A stretch of DNA of 64,000 bases from Engraulis encrasicolus (GCF_034702125.1 NC_085875.1:50034507-50098506), one strand, 5' to 3'. Counted from the stretch's first letter, positions 29,504-41,438 are shown. Notes: generated by a model not told the origin, from the letters alone. Program-made: numbers and translations.

Positions 29504-31845
29504 TAGAGCTGATTAAAACCCGGATGATCCGTTTGGAGAGCCGAATCAAGACCTCATCCGGACAGACCGGATGGCTGTCATGCATTGATCCGCTAAAGGC
29601 GAAGGCAGGTGAGACGGCATTTCATTAATATGTCAGCAAAATGGCAGTTACAGCGCAAGAAGTGAAACTGGAATATATCCTCTTCAGTTGACTACAACAG
29701 CCATTCTCTAATCTCTCTAGTGTGCTGTTCAGTCACGAACACTGACTGAGTAAAACGGGACCAACTCCCGCCTCGTCATTCATCGAGGCTGTTCGATCCG
29801 TCCTGCCTGTTGTGGCCAATTGAGTTGAGGATCCCCACTCCCTATGTGTGTGCTTCTGACTCTGTTGAGGTCTACATTTCTAAATGTTAACAGTGCTCTG
29901 CCAACGCTTTTACATCTCAGCCTGTAGGCTACTCTCGTGACTCTACTATCACTCACCGCGTTAGAACAGCGTACCTACAGACTTTAACCCTTTGGCGACG
30001 ATGATAAAGATTCTATTTTGTGGCGCTGCATGAAGACCTTCAATAAAATTCAGTGTTTCTAAGTTGTGTTACATACACCAAATGTATTCTATATAACATT
30101 GTAATCAGGAGAACCAGGGCTATAAAATGATATAAATTTGAGCATATAGTTTTCATTCATTAATGAAATATCTTGACAAAGATCAGTTGGTACTTGTACA
30201 AAAATCCGTTAAAAAAAGGAAAATTCCAGACATAAATCCTTTTTTGACATATTTCTGTACTAGATGGACAAAAATATAGAGTGTATCAAATGATCAGAAT
30301 TTTGTGTGCTACATAAAGATATAAAGTTTATGTGGCTAGGACATACTGTTCAAAAGATATGATACATTTAGTTATGGGTGCAAAAAAACAGTTATATCAA
30401 TTTAGAATGCTGCGAGAATTCTTTTACTGACATTCACATTACCATAAGACAGGACTAGCTATGCACTAGAAGTGAATACAAAAATACAACAAAATCTGGT
30501 GCAATAAACCATTTCTTTATTGTTTCCTGTTTGTAAAAAAATGTATTTGATAGAATATTTGGATTGAAACAGGACAATAGATGTATTGGACAATTGGATG
30601 AATACAGATGACACCCCCCCGCCCAACCCCCACCCCCTTTTTTGTTCTTGTTGTTAATAACAATGGAAAAACAATGCATATATTGCTTCATAGAAATATT
30701 TACATTTATAAATAGATGAATACATTCATAGATAAATAATAAATAATGAATAAATAAAATAATAATAGTGACAATCTGCTCTCCCCGAACAGAACACATC
30801 TTCAAAAAACACACTGTCTCACAATTCCTTGTGATAGTCTTGGCTGTGCCAAAGTGCACAGTTTTTCTCTGCTGTACAGTGTAGATGGGTGGGAGACGTG
30901 ACGCCTTGTTTTTTCGTAACATTGGTTAAAAACCTACAAAACTGTTATTTTCCTTTAGAAAACAAATGTCAATGAAAGAAGATGTGGTACATTATGTTTC
31001 ACATTAGTCTTGGATGAGAAGAAACATTTTTGTTAAGATTTATGTAAAGGTTTATATGTCAAATTTCCTGCGGTGTGACTGTAACATTAATGAAACAATA
31101 TATAATAATATATATATAAATTAACCAACAACATTTTGAATAATGTATGAAGCATTTGGCATGATTGCATAAATCTTAACTTTAGATTAAGATATGTGAA
31201 TGTGGAAAAAACTGAAGACAGTAATATTAACTACAAGTTCAATTTCGTAACACAAATTGCGTCCTGTGGGGTGACATGTATGTCAATGTTTGTGAATGGG
31301 CAGCTGCAAGGCCAACTACAAGGGTCTTAAAGACTGGCTCCTAACCAGTCAGTACCTCAGTTATTGGAGAGTGCTGTGGAAGTTTAAGGTGACTCTTAAC
31401 TTCTTAATATGTCTTCATATTGCAATCTTTCTGTCACGCAATGCTTAGGTTCATTTTATGGTGTCCTGTGGTGTGACTGCTCTTATAGGAGGAAAAAAAG
31501 TTGTTTTTATTAATGAAAACACATATTAAGATTAAACACAATATCATTATCAAGTTAGCATGAGCTCAGATGTCAGTCATGTATACAAAAGGATTAAAAT
31601 GGCCATAATGCAGTGAATTCCCTGTGGTGTGACTCCATTTTCCTGCGGTGTGACATGCCTATGCTATGTGTTGATGCAGGACACATTTTCCCGAAAATGG
31701 CAAAAATAAGGTGAAATTCCACAGACCACTAAGTGCTTTATTTTTTTAAATTTTTTCCCAATTTTTATCCATCATTTTTTTCAGGAATTTGAAAAACTTT
31801 TTTTTTTTTTTGCGTTACGCCCTTAAACGTCAACCACCCAGATAC

Positions 31846-34065
31846 ACTTTACATTGAGGCGCATCACAGAAAGAATATACTTTGTATTCTTTCTTTATGC
31901 CCAGCTCTTTTCCCAATATAAGATTAAAATCGTATTAATACCCGTTGGCACTGTCTGCCAAAACCCACAATTTGATTCCCCACTTTACTGGTTTGTTTGG
32001 CATAAATTGTTGAATTCCAGAGCGTTGCTTAGACTTTACCATGCGTTCATCAACAGCAACCTGCTGAAATGGCTGATAAAGACTCATGCACTGGTCTTTG
32101 ATGTGGGCCATGAAGGTGGAGATTTTGGACAGCTTCTCTGAGTCACTTTCAGCACTGGGGTCTACGATATGGAGCATAGCCATCAAGGCCTTGTATCGGT
32201 CGCGTGTCACAAAAGAACGTCCCAACAGACCATGATACAGGCTCTTTTTGCTCCAGTAACGACTGTTAGGGCTGACATCTACTAATCCCATGTAAAATAA
32301 AAATCCTGCCAGCTTGTAGAGCTCCTCTGCTGTGGTATCTACCCACTCGCCATGCTTGTTGGCATATGTTGGCTTATGCAGCACAGCAATCCAACCATAT
32401 GCATTGGTATGCTGTGCAATATGTGTCATGACCTCCACTGTAAAAAACAACTTAAAAAAATCAAGAGCATAGCTCATTGCACCTCGGAGGAGTGTTGCAG
32501 GCAGGTGTAAGCCTGGTAGTCTTAGGGGTGTGAATGGTGGTAGCTGGTTTGGTGTGTCTGGTGTGTTGTAAGAGTTGGTACCGAAAACAGGCTGTTGTGA
32601 CCCAACTCCTCCTCTGACCCTGGAAGCTGATGCCCATGCTCTGCCGCCTCCTCCTCCTCCTCCTCCTCGTCCTCTGCCCCCTTCTCCTCGTCCTCTGCCC
32701 CCTTCTCCTCTGCTTCGGCCTCCTCCTCCTCCTCCTCCTCCTCCTCGTCCTCTGCCCCCTTCTCCTCTGCTTCGGCCTCCTCCTCCTCCTCTGCCCCCTT
32801 CTCCTCTGCTTCGGCCTCCTCTGCCTTCCCTCTTCCTCATCCTCCTCCTCCACTTGGTCCGCCCACTAGGTCATATGCTGGTTCTGGATGAAAGCTAGAA
32901 GGGAAGCAGAGAACAACACTGGTGATCATACAATCATAAAAAAACAACTTATCATGTTAGCTCACTCAGACAGCACACAATACTTTTGTGCACATTGTGT
33001 TTTCCCCATACAACACATGCAACAAAACAGATTTTCAGTATAAAACTTGCACAATGATTCACATAGGACTACAGGCCTAAGTTACATAATCATAATGTAT
33101 AAATTAGATAAAGTAAACATAAACATTGTTAATTCATGGAGTGTGCATTAGATGCTTCCAGTATAGTGGCCTTTTTTCCTCCTCATAAATTTAGATTGGT
33201 AGCCTATAGTCATGCATATGAAAAATATATCGTCATAGCTTGGACCTCTTGAACAGACGAGCACAAAATGTGCTGATACATCTAATGAGCTAAATATGGG
33301 CTTCAGATACTACTTCCTGACTGATTGAATGAATGAATTGCTACAGTAGACCAGCTCATTTTTTCCCCTCTGATAGAAATTAACGCTCGATCAAAACCTA
33401 TGCCCTTTTCAAACATCATTTCATATCAGCAGAGGCAACGGGCCACATACTGTAACAAACAACGAGATACCTTCAAACTTCACCGGCAAAAGTTGGCTAG
33501 CTTATTTGTGAGAAACAAAATAGGCTATCATCATAGCTTGGACAACTTGAACAGAAAAGCACAAAATGTGCTGATACATCTAATGAGCTAAATAGAGGTT
33601 TCAGAGATGATACTTCCTTTACATATAAAATTCATGAAAAATATAGGCCTACATTTTCCTGAGGAAAATAAGTGAGCGTCGGGAGTACCATCTCAGAATA
33701 TTGACGCGTCTGACAGACTGAGGTAATACCTACGGGCTGACAGATTGAATGAATGAATCGCTACAGTAGACCAGCTCATTTTCCCCCCTCTGACAGAAAT
33801 TAATACTCGATCAATGCCCTTTTCAAACATCATTTCATATTAGCAGAGGCAATGGGCCACATACTGTAACAAACAACAACGAGATAGCTTCAAACTTCAC
33901 CGGCAAAAGTTGGCTAGTTTATTAGCAAAAGTTCACGTAGCTCATCACGTACCTTGTTTCTGAATCGCTTCCACCCAACTCCTCGTCCAAGGCAAACTCC
34001 TCATCACTTGAAAGACCACCGGTTTCGCTGTCAATATCGCTCTCATTGTTATTTTCTGTCATCAT
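31846..34065 (-). pseudogene. piggyBac-type transposase pseudogene
   Basis: A first exon (34,065-33,954) encodes an acidic start (MMTENNNESDIDSETGG) and ends at a good donor (cttgtttc/gtacgtga on the minus strand). The main exon (about 32,840-31,935) begins with a Gly/Arg/Glu low-complexity run and then has the piggyBac (DDE_Tnp_1_7) N-terminal domain: KLAGFLFYMGLVDVSPNSRY, WSKKSLYHG, FVTRDRYKALMAMLH and the first catalytic aspartate in VAVDERMVKSK, then WGIKLWVLADSANGY. A TAA follows at once; related codons (YDFNLILGKE) continue to about 31,846. The rest of the catalytic core and the Cys-rich C-terminus are absent, so it is dead. Confidence 0.85.
32638..32836. repeat. Low-complexity CTC/CCT triplet repeat
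   Basis: About 200 bp of cctcctcctc, ctgcccccttctcctctgc and cttcggcctcc units, some repeated in blocks of about 60 bp. On the minus strand it lies in frame at the start of the piggyBac transposase exon as a Gly-Arg-Glu-rich tract. That is not a feature of typical piggyBac proteins, so it is likely an expansion in the dead gene. Confidence 0.8.
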
Positions 34066-34604
34066 TGCCACCACTTCATCCCGACTGTACGCGCTTCCGA
34101 GGTGGAGCAGCTATCATTACAAGTGAACGTCAATATCCAGCTGTGAGCGTCGGCTCCATTCGAGTTGCCGCTCAGCTGTTGAAGGCGGTACCTTTAACAT
34201 GATAGATAAACCTAGCTACCAATCACAACTAAGCATTTCCAAATCTTTCTTTTTTGATTGGTTAGGTTGTAGTAATGTCAGCAAAACATTTTTTTTAATC
34301 GGCAGATGTGTATTTTATTGCCATAACAACCACAACGCCATCGTTCCCCAGTGCACGATATTTGTATGCGCCGTCTCCAAAGGGTTAAAGCCACTGCTGT
34401 CACTCCCCTCGTCCGAGTCAGCAGTGGCGCCCTCGGCAACTCGTTGAGACGAATCCTGACTCAGTTGTTGGTAGCAGCGAATCCCCTACGGAACGGATCC
34501 ATGCTTAAGTTTTGTTTTAGCCACGAGTGTGCGAGTCGCAAGGCAACTCCGCAGCGGAAGCGAGTAGTCATCTGCTGCTCGCCTCCTGTCTATCCCTGCT
34601 CAAC

Positions 34605-35545
34605 CAGTGTTGCCTAAAGAAAATCAGCCAAAGTCGCTATGGGCTTGCTGAAAAGTCGCTAGATGACGTCATGACGTTACGTATGACGTCAAAATGTCAC
34701 GCACGGCGCGCTGATCTACAGAAAACGTGCCCACATGCCTTGGTCCACGGTACAAATAGGCGGTACTAGCTACTTTTTGGAGATCAGATGCTAATCTACA
34801 GCCCTGCTTAACTGTGGGAAACGCTTCTGACAGCAGCGCAGAGTTAGAAAAATGATGAATTTGTCACTGAAAATGCACGTTTTAAAAAGTCGCCAGATGC
34901 ACCAAAAAGTCACTAAAGGCGCTAGATGAGGGGGGGGGGTTTGTCGCCAGTGCCTGGGATTCACTGCGGTCGGTGCGGCCAGTCTGCTAGTGCTCATTTA
35001 AATTCATATGCATAAGGAGCCGTTGTGGTGGCTTTTGTGATACGCACCGGATGTATCTGCTGGTAGACCGAGTAAAGTTAAGTACAGGGTACAGTTGAGG
35101 TGAATCAAATATACCTGTGTAACACTCTGATCTAAATCCAAAGTGTAGGCATAACATTAATGACAGTCCCAAAACACTGGTGACCATATCGAAGATTGTG
35201 TAGCCTATCTCAGTTTGTTGACATTCGGTTCCTGCCATATCTTTGTCCCATATCGCTTGCCGTAGCCTCATACAAGCAGATGTACATGCGCATGAGAATT
35301 CCTGAGCGTATCACAAAAGCTGCCACACCATACTGCATCATGTGTCACGTCTGTCTCTACCCGCCACTGAAAATGCATTGTGTGGTGTCGTGGGGAGGGA
35401 GACTGTTTTGCCTCTCACAAGACAAGCGAAATAGTCACTAGATTCGGCCAGATTGAGCCTGCTAAGTCGCTAGATGATTTTTTTTGTCGCCAGAGGTGGC
35501 CAAAAGTTGTTAAATCTAGCGACAGTCGCTAAATTGGCAACACTG
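34605..35545. mobile_element. hAT element 'c'
   Basis: 941 bp, cagtgttgcc ... ggcaacactg, flanked by the exact 8-bp repeat TGCTCAAC (34,597-34,604 and 35,546-35,553). Same family as 23,301-29,354 and 25,746-26,834, and uninterrupted, so it shows what the undisturbed element looks like. It is non-coding and includes a run of nine G near 34,930. It lies inside the TAGAG-ended hAT. Confidence 0.9.
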
Positions 35546-35972
35546 TGCTCAACTAGACTTCTGCTTCCAAATATTTGACTTTTAGTCTTCTTAAATACAA
35601 ACACACACATTATTTATTGCAAAATCAAGAACATGCCGTTTCACTGCTGCCAAAGGCTCTTCGAGTCGTGGTCGCATGTTTAGTGAGGAGACCCAGGTGG
35701 GTCGGATCGCAGCATGATTTTAGGAACTGTGACGATTCATAAAGTGAGTTTTGTTGATCAAACTGTCTTAGTCTTTGATTTATCAACGTGAATTGATGAA
35801 TGGGACAACAAAGGCGAGGCGCATAGCCACTTAACGGCAGAAACGTTTTAAAAATGTATTATTATTATTTATTTTTATTTATTTTAAATAAGTGATCCGT
35901 CTAATCCGGATACCCTCCTTGGAATGATCCAATCAATCCGGACGCCTCAAAGATTCGAGTTAAGCACCTCTA

Positions 35973-36203
35973 CTGCGGGGTTTATCTTCTCATCCAGAAG
36001 GGCGGACGCACGGCAGCGCAGGCTTTGCATGTAGGGCAGGTCTCCAAACTTCGGCTCGCAATGCTTTTTGAGCTTCGAAAACCATAGTAACACCATGTGA
36101 ATTGTTGGGTAGTGTTGCCCTTCCAGCTCACCAATTGCCACCTTGAACGTGGTGAGGAAGTCGATGAGGTGTGTCAGGTCGATGAGTTGTATGCCATCTA
36201 GAC
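35973..36203 (-). pseudogene. hAT (zf-BED) transposase, piece 5 of 8
   Basis: The minus-strand frame reads LDGIQLIDLTHLIDFLTTF, then WFSKLKKHCEPKFGDLP and LLDEKINPA. This is the helical region between the hAT catalytic core and its C-terminal block. The frame is open here. It is cut on the gene-upstream side by a MITE (ATCTAGAC duplication) and downstream by the TAGAG hAT (CTGCGGGG). Confidence 0.85.
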
Positions 36204-36503
36204 CAGTGATTCTTAACCTTTTTTTCTTAACGCACCCCCTTACCTGTGCCCAAGACCAGCCACGCACCCCCAAACCAAAATTCTACATGTGTATATGCAC
36301 TAAGTGATTTAAGTGATTAATTACAATGATTCTGTTTGAGACATAAATCAATACTTAACATGGGGACCAAAATGTGTTTTAATATGGTTTTGATTTGGCC
36401 TAATTATAATGTTTGCTAACAGAATTTTGGTCGCAACCTCAACACAAACATAATTCCGCGCACCCCCTGAAATCTCTGGCGCACCCCAGGTTAAGAACCA
36501 CTG
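36204..36503. mobile_element. 300-bp hAT MITE
   Basis: Ends cagtgattcttaacct / aggttaagaaccactg and an exact 8-bp repeat ATCTAGAC (36,196-36,203 and 36,504-36,511). The 'cagtggttcttaacct' end is common to many vertebrate hAT MITEs. The interior contains 'cgcacccc' repeats at both sides. Non-coding. Confidence 0.92.
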
Positions 36504-36896
36504 ATCTAGACGGTGCTCTTGGTCCCGGCTCTCCAGCAGCTCCCGTATTTATGGAACTGTGATTGGATGGACTCCAGCATGGCAATCTTACTGTTCCAGC
36601 GCACTTCACATTCCTGATGCACAGTGCGCTTGAGGCTGGCCACGGCACCGGTTCTCTTGAGATACGCCACCAGCTCTTCGCAGTAGTCCATCATGTCCAG
36701 CACTTCTTGGATGCCATCGTTCTCAGAGTTCTTACTTAAAAACGTGTGTCTCAGCACCATGTTCAGGATGTGCGCAGACCATGGAATCCAGTGGCGGAGT
36801 GCAGCCTTTGTTTGCGCCCTGGTTGCTGACAAAGACAATCTTCTCTGGTTGCAATCCGTAGGACGCAAGCACACTAGTGATTTGCTCATGGATGTT
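36504..36896 (-). pseudogene. hAT (zf-BED) transposase, piece 4 of 8
   Basis: Encodes ITSVLASYGLQPEKIVFVSN, then LRHWIPWSAHILNMVLRHTF (the hAT 'C.aH.lnl' block) and VRWNSKIAMLESI (the 'RWnS...ml' block). A base is lost near 36,795 (the QGANKG region), and another shift near 36,545 separates SQFHKY from ELLESRDQEHRLD. It joins piece 3 across the LINE through the repeated ATTTGCTCATGGATGTT. Confidence 0.87.
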
Positions 36897-37118
36897 TTGT
36901 TTTTTTTGGATCAAATTTTTATTATGATTTTTGTTATAACAGAGTTACAAATCACGTAAAATAGGAAAAAGAGGGAGGGGCAGGGGAGACAAGACTCGAC
37001 AAACATGACACAGACACATAACAACTGCAAAGACAGGAAACAGACAAACATAAAGATAAAACACAAGACAAAAACTAAAACTAAAATAAAACAAAAACAA
37101 AAACAAAAAAAAAAGGCT

Positions 37119-40100
37119 CTAGTGTCCCATCAAGTCTTTGATAGAGTCTGCTAGGTTACGCCAAAAGTCCAAAGTCTTTTCTGAAGCTCCATTGACTCTA
37201 GCTGTGGATAGTTCCATGAATATAACGTCCAAAAAAGAGAGGCTCCAATGCCGCATTGAGAGGTCATGGGGTGGCTTCCACCGTGTAGCTACCATCTTCT
37301 TGGCAGCGGTTAGTCCAGCATAGATTCCCCTCTGAGTTACTCCAGCAACACAGAGAGGCGACAAGTCATTCAAAATCAAGACACCCATGTGAACAGGCAC
37401 ATTGACATTGAACAAACGAGACAGACAAGATGCAACATCATTCCAAAACTGAGAGACAGGGCCACAGTCCCAGAACATGTGGAGAAAGGTGCCGTGGGAT
37501 TGAGTTGGGCAAAACGTGCATAAAGGGCTATTTACAATTTTCATGTGGTGCATCCTTACAGGGGTCAGATAGGTTCTATGGATGAAGTTATAATGAATGT
37601 GTTGGTGATCAGGATTACGCGACACCTCTGAGATGCTGGACCAAACGTCGTCCCAATCAAATTCTTCGCTTAGATCAGGACAGTCCCGCAACCAGACCCT
37701 TTCTATAGGAAGGCCAATATGTTTGGGTATGATCAAGAAGTGGTAAAGCCTAGATACCATACCTTTTGTTGATGACTGACTAGTAAACAGTTTGCGGATG
37801 GGATGAGTAGGCAAGGAACTTTGCCAGGGAACACCCTGTGCTTTGAGCGCAGATCTTAATTGTAAATAGAAAAAAAAGGTAGAACGTGGCAAATTGAATG
37901 TATTTTGTAAGTCAGAGAATGGTAACAAGCCAGAGTCACTGAATATATCTTTTAAATAATGAACCCCTCGTTGTTCCCAATGCGGTGCTGTTACAGGACT
38001 CCCACCTATCAGTAACGACTTATTGTGGAATACAGGGGAATGTGAGTGCCAGTTACAGTTTATGCGAGAAAACTTTTCTACTACCCGCCAGGTCCTGATG
38101 AGATAAGAGATGATGGGCCCAAATCTTAGTTGGCATTGCTTATTAGAAATATTAGAAAATAGAACATCCTGTAATGGCCATGGTTTCGTCTTAGCGCGTT
38201 CTAAAGTAAGCCAAGAAGCAGGCATGTCTGGATTAAGCCAAGTAAGGAAAGGTCTTAAAACAAAAGACCAAAAATACAGTTTAAAATCAGGAACAGCCAA
38301 ACCACCATTTTCCTTTTTCCTCTGGAGGGTGGCCAGTTTAAGTCTCGGCCGCTTGCCTTTCCAGATGAATTTAGAAACGGCTGAATGTAATTTAGTCCAG
38401 TAGTCAGTAGGAGGAGATAGAGGAAGCATGGAGCTGACAAAATTGATCCTGGGCAGGATGTTCATTTTTACAATTGAGGCACGAGCTTGGATAGACATAG
38501 GGAGAAGCACCCATTTTTCCATATCCTTCAAAACGTTATTTTGGGCTACTAAGTAATTGTGTTTGACAATTTTATTTAGGCAGGGGAAAATCTCAACACC
38601 AAGGTATTTAAATTGCTTGACGATCGGAATGCAAGAAGAAATGTTGGAGTTGCAGGCGGCCTCATTCAAGTGAAGGAGTGCAGATTTAGACCAATTGATT
38701 TTAAAACCTGACATTTTGCCATAATTCTCACAAATAGACAGAAGATGGGGGATGGATTGAGATGGATTTTCTAGATAGACCATGATATCATCTGCAAATA
38801 AAGAGAGATGATGACGTGTGTCGTGTAGTGTTATAGGAGATACCAACTGGGACAGACGAACAGCTTGGGCAAGGGGTTCTAACGAGAGAACAAACAGTGC
38901 GGGGCTCAGAGGACAGCCCTGTCGTGAGGATCTAGAGACAGGAAACAGTGAAGAAAATGTACGCCCAGTTAAGACGCGTGCCGATGGATTAGAGTACATA
39001 ACTTTAATCATCCCAATGAAAGATTGGCCAAAGCCCATCACCTCCAGCACAGACCATAAAAAGGGCCATTCCAATCTGTCGAACGCCTTCATAGCATCCA
39101 GAGATAGGAGTGACATTGGTGTATCGCAGGACTCTGCAGCATCAATAATGTGCAGAAGACGTCTAACATTGTCTGCAGCCATTCTTGTTTTTATGAATCC
39201 AGTTTGGTCATGGTCGACTAAATGGGGCATGAAAGGCTCTAGGCGTTGGGCTAAAAGCTTGGCAAAAATTTTAAGGTCAGAGTTCAAGAGGCTTAACGGC
39301 CTATAACTAGAACAATCAGAAGGATCTTTATCTTTTTTCAGGAGCAATGAGATCAAGGCAGTGTTAACATCCCTTGAGAGTTCCCCTTTATCAAGAGAGA
39401 ACAGAATCATGTCAAGTAGGTAAGGCCCCAGTTGTTCCCAAAATGTTACATAGAACTCAGGGGGGATCCCGTCCAAACCCGGAGATTTTCCTTTCTGCAT
39501 ACTCTGCACTGCCTCCTTCAGGTCGTCTAGCGTGATTGGTTTGTCTAAGGCGGCCGAGTCTTCTGCTGTGAGCCGGGGCAAGTTAAGGTTTTCTAACCAT
39601 GAAACACACTGGGCTCTGTCTAGAGTGACGTCAGATTCATATAAGTTGGTATAAAAACTCTGAAAGGTAGCATTGACTTCGAGAGGGTCAGTCTTGATGA
39701 CGCCATCCTCAGATTTAATCATAGGTATATCTGCAAAGTGATCATTGGCCCTAATTCTCATGGCAAGTAGATGACTAGGTCTAGCGCCTTGAAAATAATA
39801 GCGTTGCCTTGTCCTGTGAATTAGAAATTCTGACTTCTGTTTTAGAATGTTATTAATTTCCTTTTTGACTAAAGAACGCTTTAGGTCTGTTTGATCTGTG
39901 AAATTTGTTTGTAATAGGGAGTCTAACCTGGAGAGCTCAGTCTCAAGATTTTTAAGATGATGAGACTTAGCTTTATGTTTGCTAGAACAGTATAGAATAG
40001 CATTGCTCCTAATGAAGCCTTTTAATGCATCCCACAAAATCCTGGGGTCCTCTACTGACCCAACATTGAAGCTTGTAAACAACATATCAAGTTCAGTAAT

Positions 40101-40901
40101 AAACTGAGAGATATAAGTTTCATCTTTCAATAATGAAGTGTTGAAACGCCATCTAACAGCACGTTGGGATAGATTCCCAAGGGTAGTAGAAGATAGAACG
40201 CCTTTATGATCAGAAAGTGCAATACAAAGTAGCTCTGATTTTTCTATAGTGTTGAAAAGATGGGGAGACACAAAGAGGAAATCAATTCTAGAAAAAGATT
40301 TATGCCTACCAGAATAAAAAGAAAAGTCCTTGTGAGTTGGGTTTATTACACGCCAGATGTCTATAAGCCCTAAATTATTGGCCCAAAACCTCAAAGCATT
40401 TGTGGCCTGCGCCTGGTCTCCTGTTGCCCTCGCACCCGACCTGTCTACCAAGGGGTCCCACACAGCATTAAAATCCGCACCTACCATGAAGTAGCAATCT
40501 TCCAGTTCTAACATTTGATGTGTGAGTGTATTGTAAAATATTTTGTCATAATTATTGGGGGCATAAGCTGATATCAGAGCAATTTTCCTATTAGAAAATT
40601 CCACAGTAGAAATCACAATTCTGCCTGAATTATCCGACCATGTCGACAGTATTTTAAGTGAGAGATTTCGTTTGACAACAATAGCCACACCTTTTGTTTT
40701 TGTATTGGCAGAAGAAGATGCAATTGTGTGGTAAAATCTATTAGCCAAGCGGCTGTTGTCAGCCTGAAGTAAATGTGTCTCCTGCAGGAAAGCAATGTCA
40801 ACATTTTTTCTTTTCAGTAATCCTAGAGTGCTAGTTCTTTTATGAGGGGCATTTAAACCACCACAATTCCAGACTAACGTTGTCAGTTCACCCATTATCA
40901 A
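37119..40901 (-). CDS. L1-type LINE ORF2 protein (endonuclease + reverse transcriptase)
   Basis: An uninterrupted 1260-codon frame. The N-terminus is an apurinic-like endonuclease: WNCGGLN (N12), FLQETHL (E41), ADFN about residue 140, DFLFVS, and SDHKGV about 230. The reverse transcriptase follows: SPGLDGIPPEFY, SYRPLSLLNSDLKIFAKLLA, LLSLDAMKAFDRLEW, RQGCPLSPALFVLS and the catalytic FADDIMVY (D704, D705). The tail carries C-x2-C / H-type residues (CTFCPTQSHGTFLHMFWDC). The length fits L1/Tx1-group ORF2. The protein nicks chromosomal DNA and copies the LINE RNA in place. All catalytic motifs are present; ORF1 of this copy is broken, so autonomous movement is doubtful. Confidence 0.95.
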   Translation of the reverse strand: MIMGELTTLVWNCGGLNAPHKRTSTLGLLKRKNVDIAFLQETHLLQADNSRLANRFYHTIASSSANTKTKGVAIVVKRNLSLKILSTWSDNSGRIVISTVEFSNRKIALISAYAPNNYDKIFYNTLTHQMLELEDCYFMVGADFNAVWDPLVDRSGARATGDQAQATNALRFWANNLGLIDIWRVINPTHKDFSFYSGRHKSFSRIDFLFVSPHLFNTIEKSELLCIALSDHKGVLSSTTLGNLSQRAVRWRFNTSLLKDETYISQFITELDMLFTSFNVGSVEDPRILWDALKGFIRSNAILYCSSKHKAKSHHLKNLETELSRLDSLLQTNFTDQTDLKRSLVKKEINNILKQKSEFLIHRTRQRYYFQGARPSHLLAMRIRANDHFADIPMIKSEDGVIKTDPLEVNATFQSFYTNLYESDVTLDRAQCVSWLENLNLPRLTAEDSAALDKPITLDDLKEAVQSMQKGKSPGLDGIPPEFYVTFWEQLGPYLLDMILFSLDKGELSRDVNTALISLLLKKDKDPSDCSSYRPLSLLNSDLKIFAKLLAQRLEPFMPHLVDHDQTGFIKTRMAADNVRRLLHIIDAAESCDTPMSLLSLDAMKAFDRLEWPFLWSVLEVMGFGQSFIGMIKVMYSNPSARVLTGRTFSSLFPVSRSSRQGCPLSPALFVLSLEPLAQAVRLSQLVSPITLHDTRHHLSLFADDIMVYLENPSQSIPHLLSICENYGKMSGFKINWSKSALLHLNEAACNSNISSCIPIVKQFKYLGVEIFPCLNKIVKHNYLVAQNNVLKDMEKWVLLPMSIQARASIVKMNILPRINFVSSMLPLSPPTDYWTKLHSAVSKFIWKGKRPRLKLATLQRKKENGGLAVPDFKLYFWSFVLRPFLTWLNPDMPASWLTLERAKTKPWPLQDVLFSNISNKQCQLRFGPIISYLIRTWRVVEKFSRINCNWHSHSPVFHNKSLLIGGSPVTAPHWEQRGVHYLKDIFSDSGLLPFSDLQNTFNLPRSTFFFYLQLRSALKAQGVPWQSSLPTHPIRKLFTSQSSTKGMVSRLYHFLIIPKHIGLPIERVWLRDCPDLSEEFDWDDVWSSISEVSRNPDHQHIHYNFIHRTYLTPVRMHHMKIVNSPLCTFCPTQSHGTFLHMFWDCGPVSQFWNDVASCLSRLFNVNVPVHMGVLILNDLSPLCVAGVTQRGIYAGLTAAKKMVATRWKPPHDLSMRHWSLSFLDVIFMELSTARVNGASEKTLDFWRNLADSIKDLMGH

Positions 40902-41438
40902 ACAAGAGACGTATTAGCGGAGAGTGCGCACAAATAGACGCGTCAACGCCGCCTTTTACATCATCAGAACAGTTCAGGAGAGCATTGTGATTTGACGTTA
41001 CATGGAACATGTAGAGCGCGAACATACAAAAACAGACGAGACGGTGACACACGGGGGAGTAATACACGTAAGGGGAAAACATATAAAGCCAGACGGCAAA
41101 CACTGAAAGTAGGTCTGTGACCAGCAATGGAAACGGGCAGCGAGAAAGGAACCGGCCCAACTACAATATGAAGGTAAAATATTCCAGCTAAATACCTGGT
41201 TACAATGCTCTAATAGTATTCAGAGTAAGGACATGCTAGAGCATAACATCGTTACGGGTCAACGCAGCCCAAAGTGTAGCCTACTCAGCATCATTTTATG
41301 CCAAGGAGGAATGGGCAAATAATGGGCTGTTGCAACGGTTTTGAACATTAAACATCAAAAGGGTAATATGAACATTCAAGTTACGAAATGAATACCCTTA
41401 TAAGAAACCTGAGCATAGCATGTCCTTGGGTCGACACA

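Larger units (their letters stand above)
29988..34384 (-). mobile_element. piggyBac transposon, 4.4 kb, decayed
   Basis: Inverted ends ccctttggcgacg / cgccgtctccaaaggg are flanked by TTAA (29,984-29,987 and 34,385-34,388), and a piggyBac-type transposase is encoded on the minus strand. 30,000-31,840 is AT-rich with no recognisable coding sequence (the C-terminal half of the transposase is missing). 32,900-33,950 is intron-like and contains two diverged ~270-bp repeats (cagctcattttttcccctct / cagctcattttcccccctct, about 33,350 and 33,770). Confidence 0.9.
29504..35972. mobile_element. hAT element with TAGAG ends
   Basis: Ends tagagctgattaaaacccgg ... gagttaagcacctcta are inverted and flanked by an exact 8-bp repeat CTGCGGGG (29,496-29,503 and 35,973-35,980). 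Without the nested piggyBac (29,988-34,384) and hAT copy c (34,605-35,545), only about 1.1 kb of non-coding sequence belongs to it (29,504-29,983, 34,389-34,596 and 35,554-35,972), including repeated atccgg motifs near both ends. Non-autonomous. Confidence 0.85.

Noticed and set aside
30455..30922. A 155-codon minus-strand frame inside the piggyBac element as the missing transposase C-terminus
   Set aside because: It lacks the catalytic aspartates and the C-terminal cysteine-rich finger expected of piggyBac proteins; the sequence is AT-rich and low-complexity.
32575..32898. A proline-rich 107-codon plus-strand frame
   Set aside because: Antisense of the CTC/CCT low-complexity tract inside the piggyBac transposase exon.
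38818..39306. A 162-codon plus-strand frame
   Set aside because: It lies antisense to the LINE reverse transcriptase and has no independent motif.
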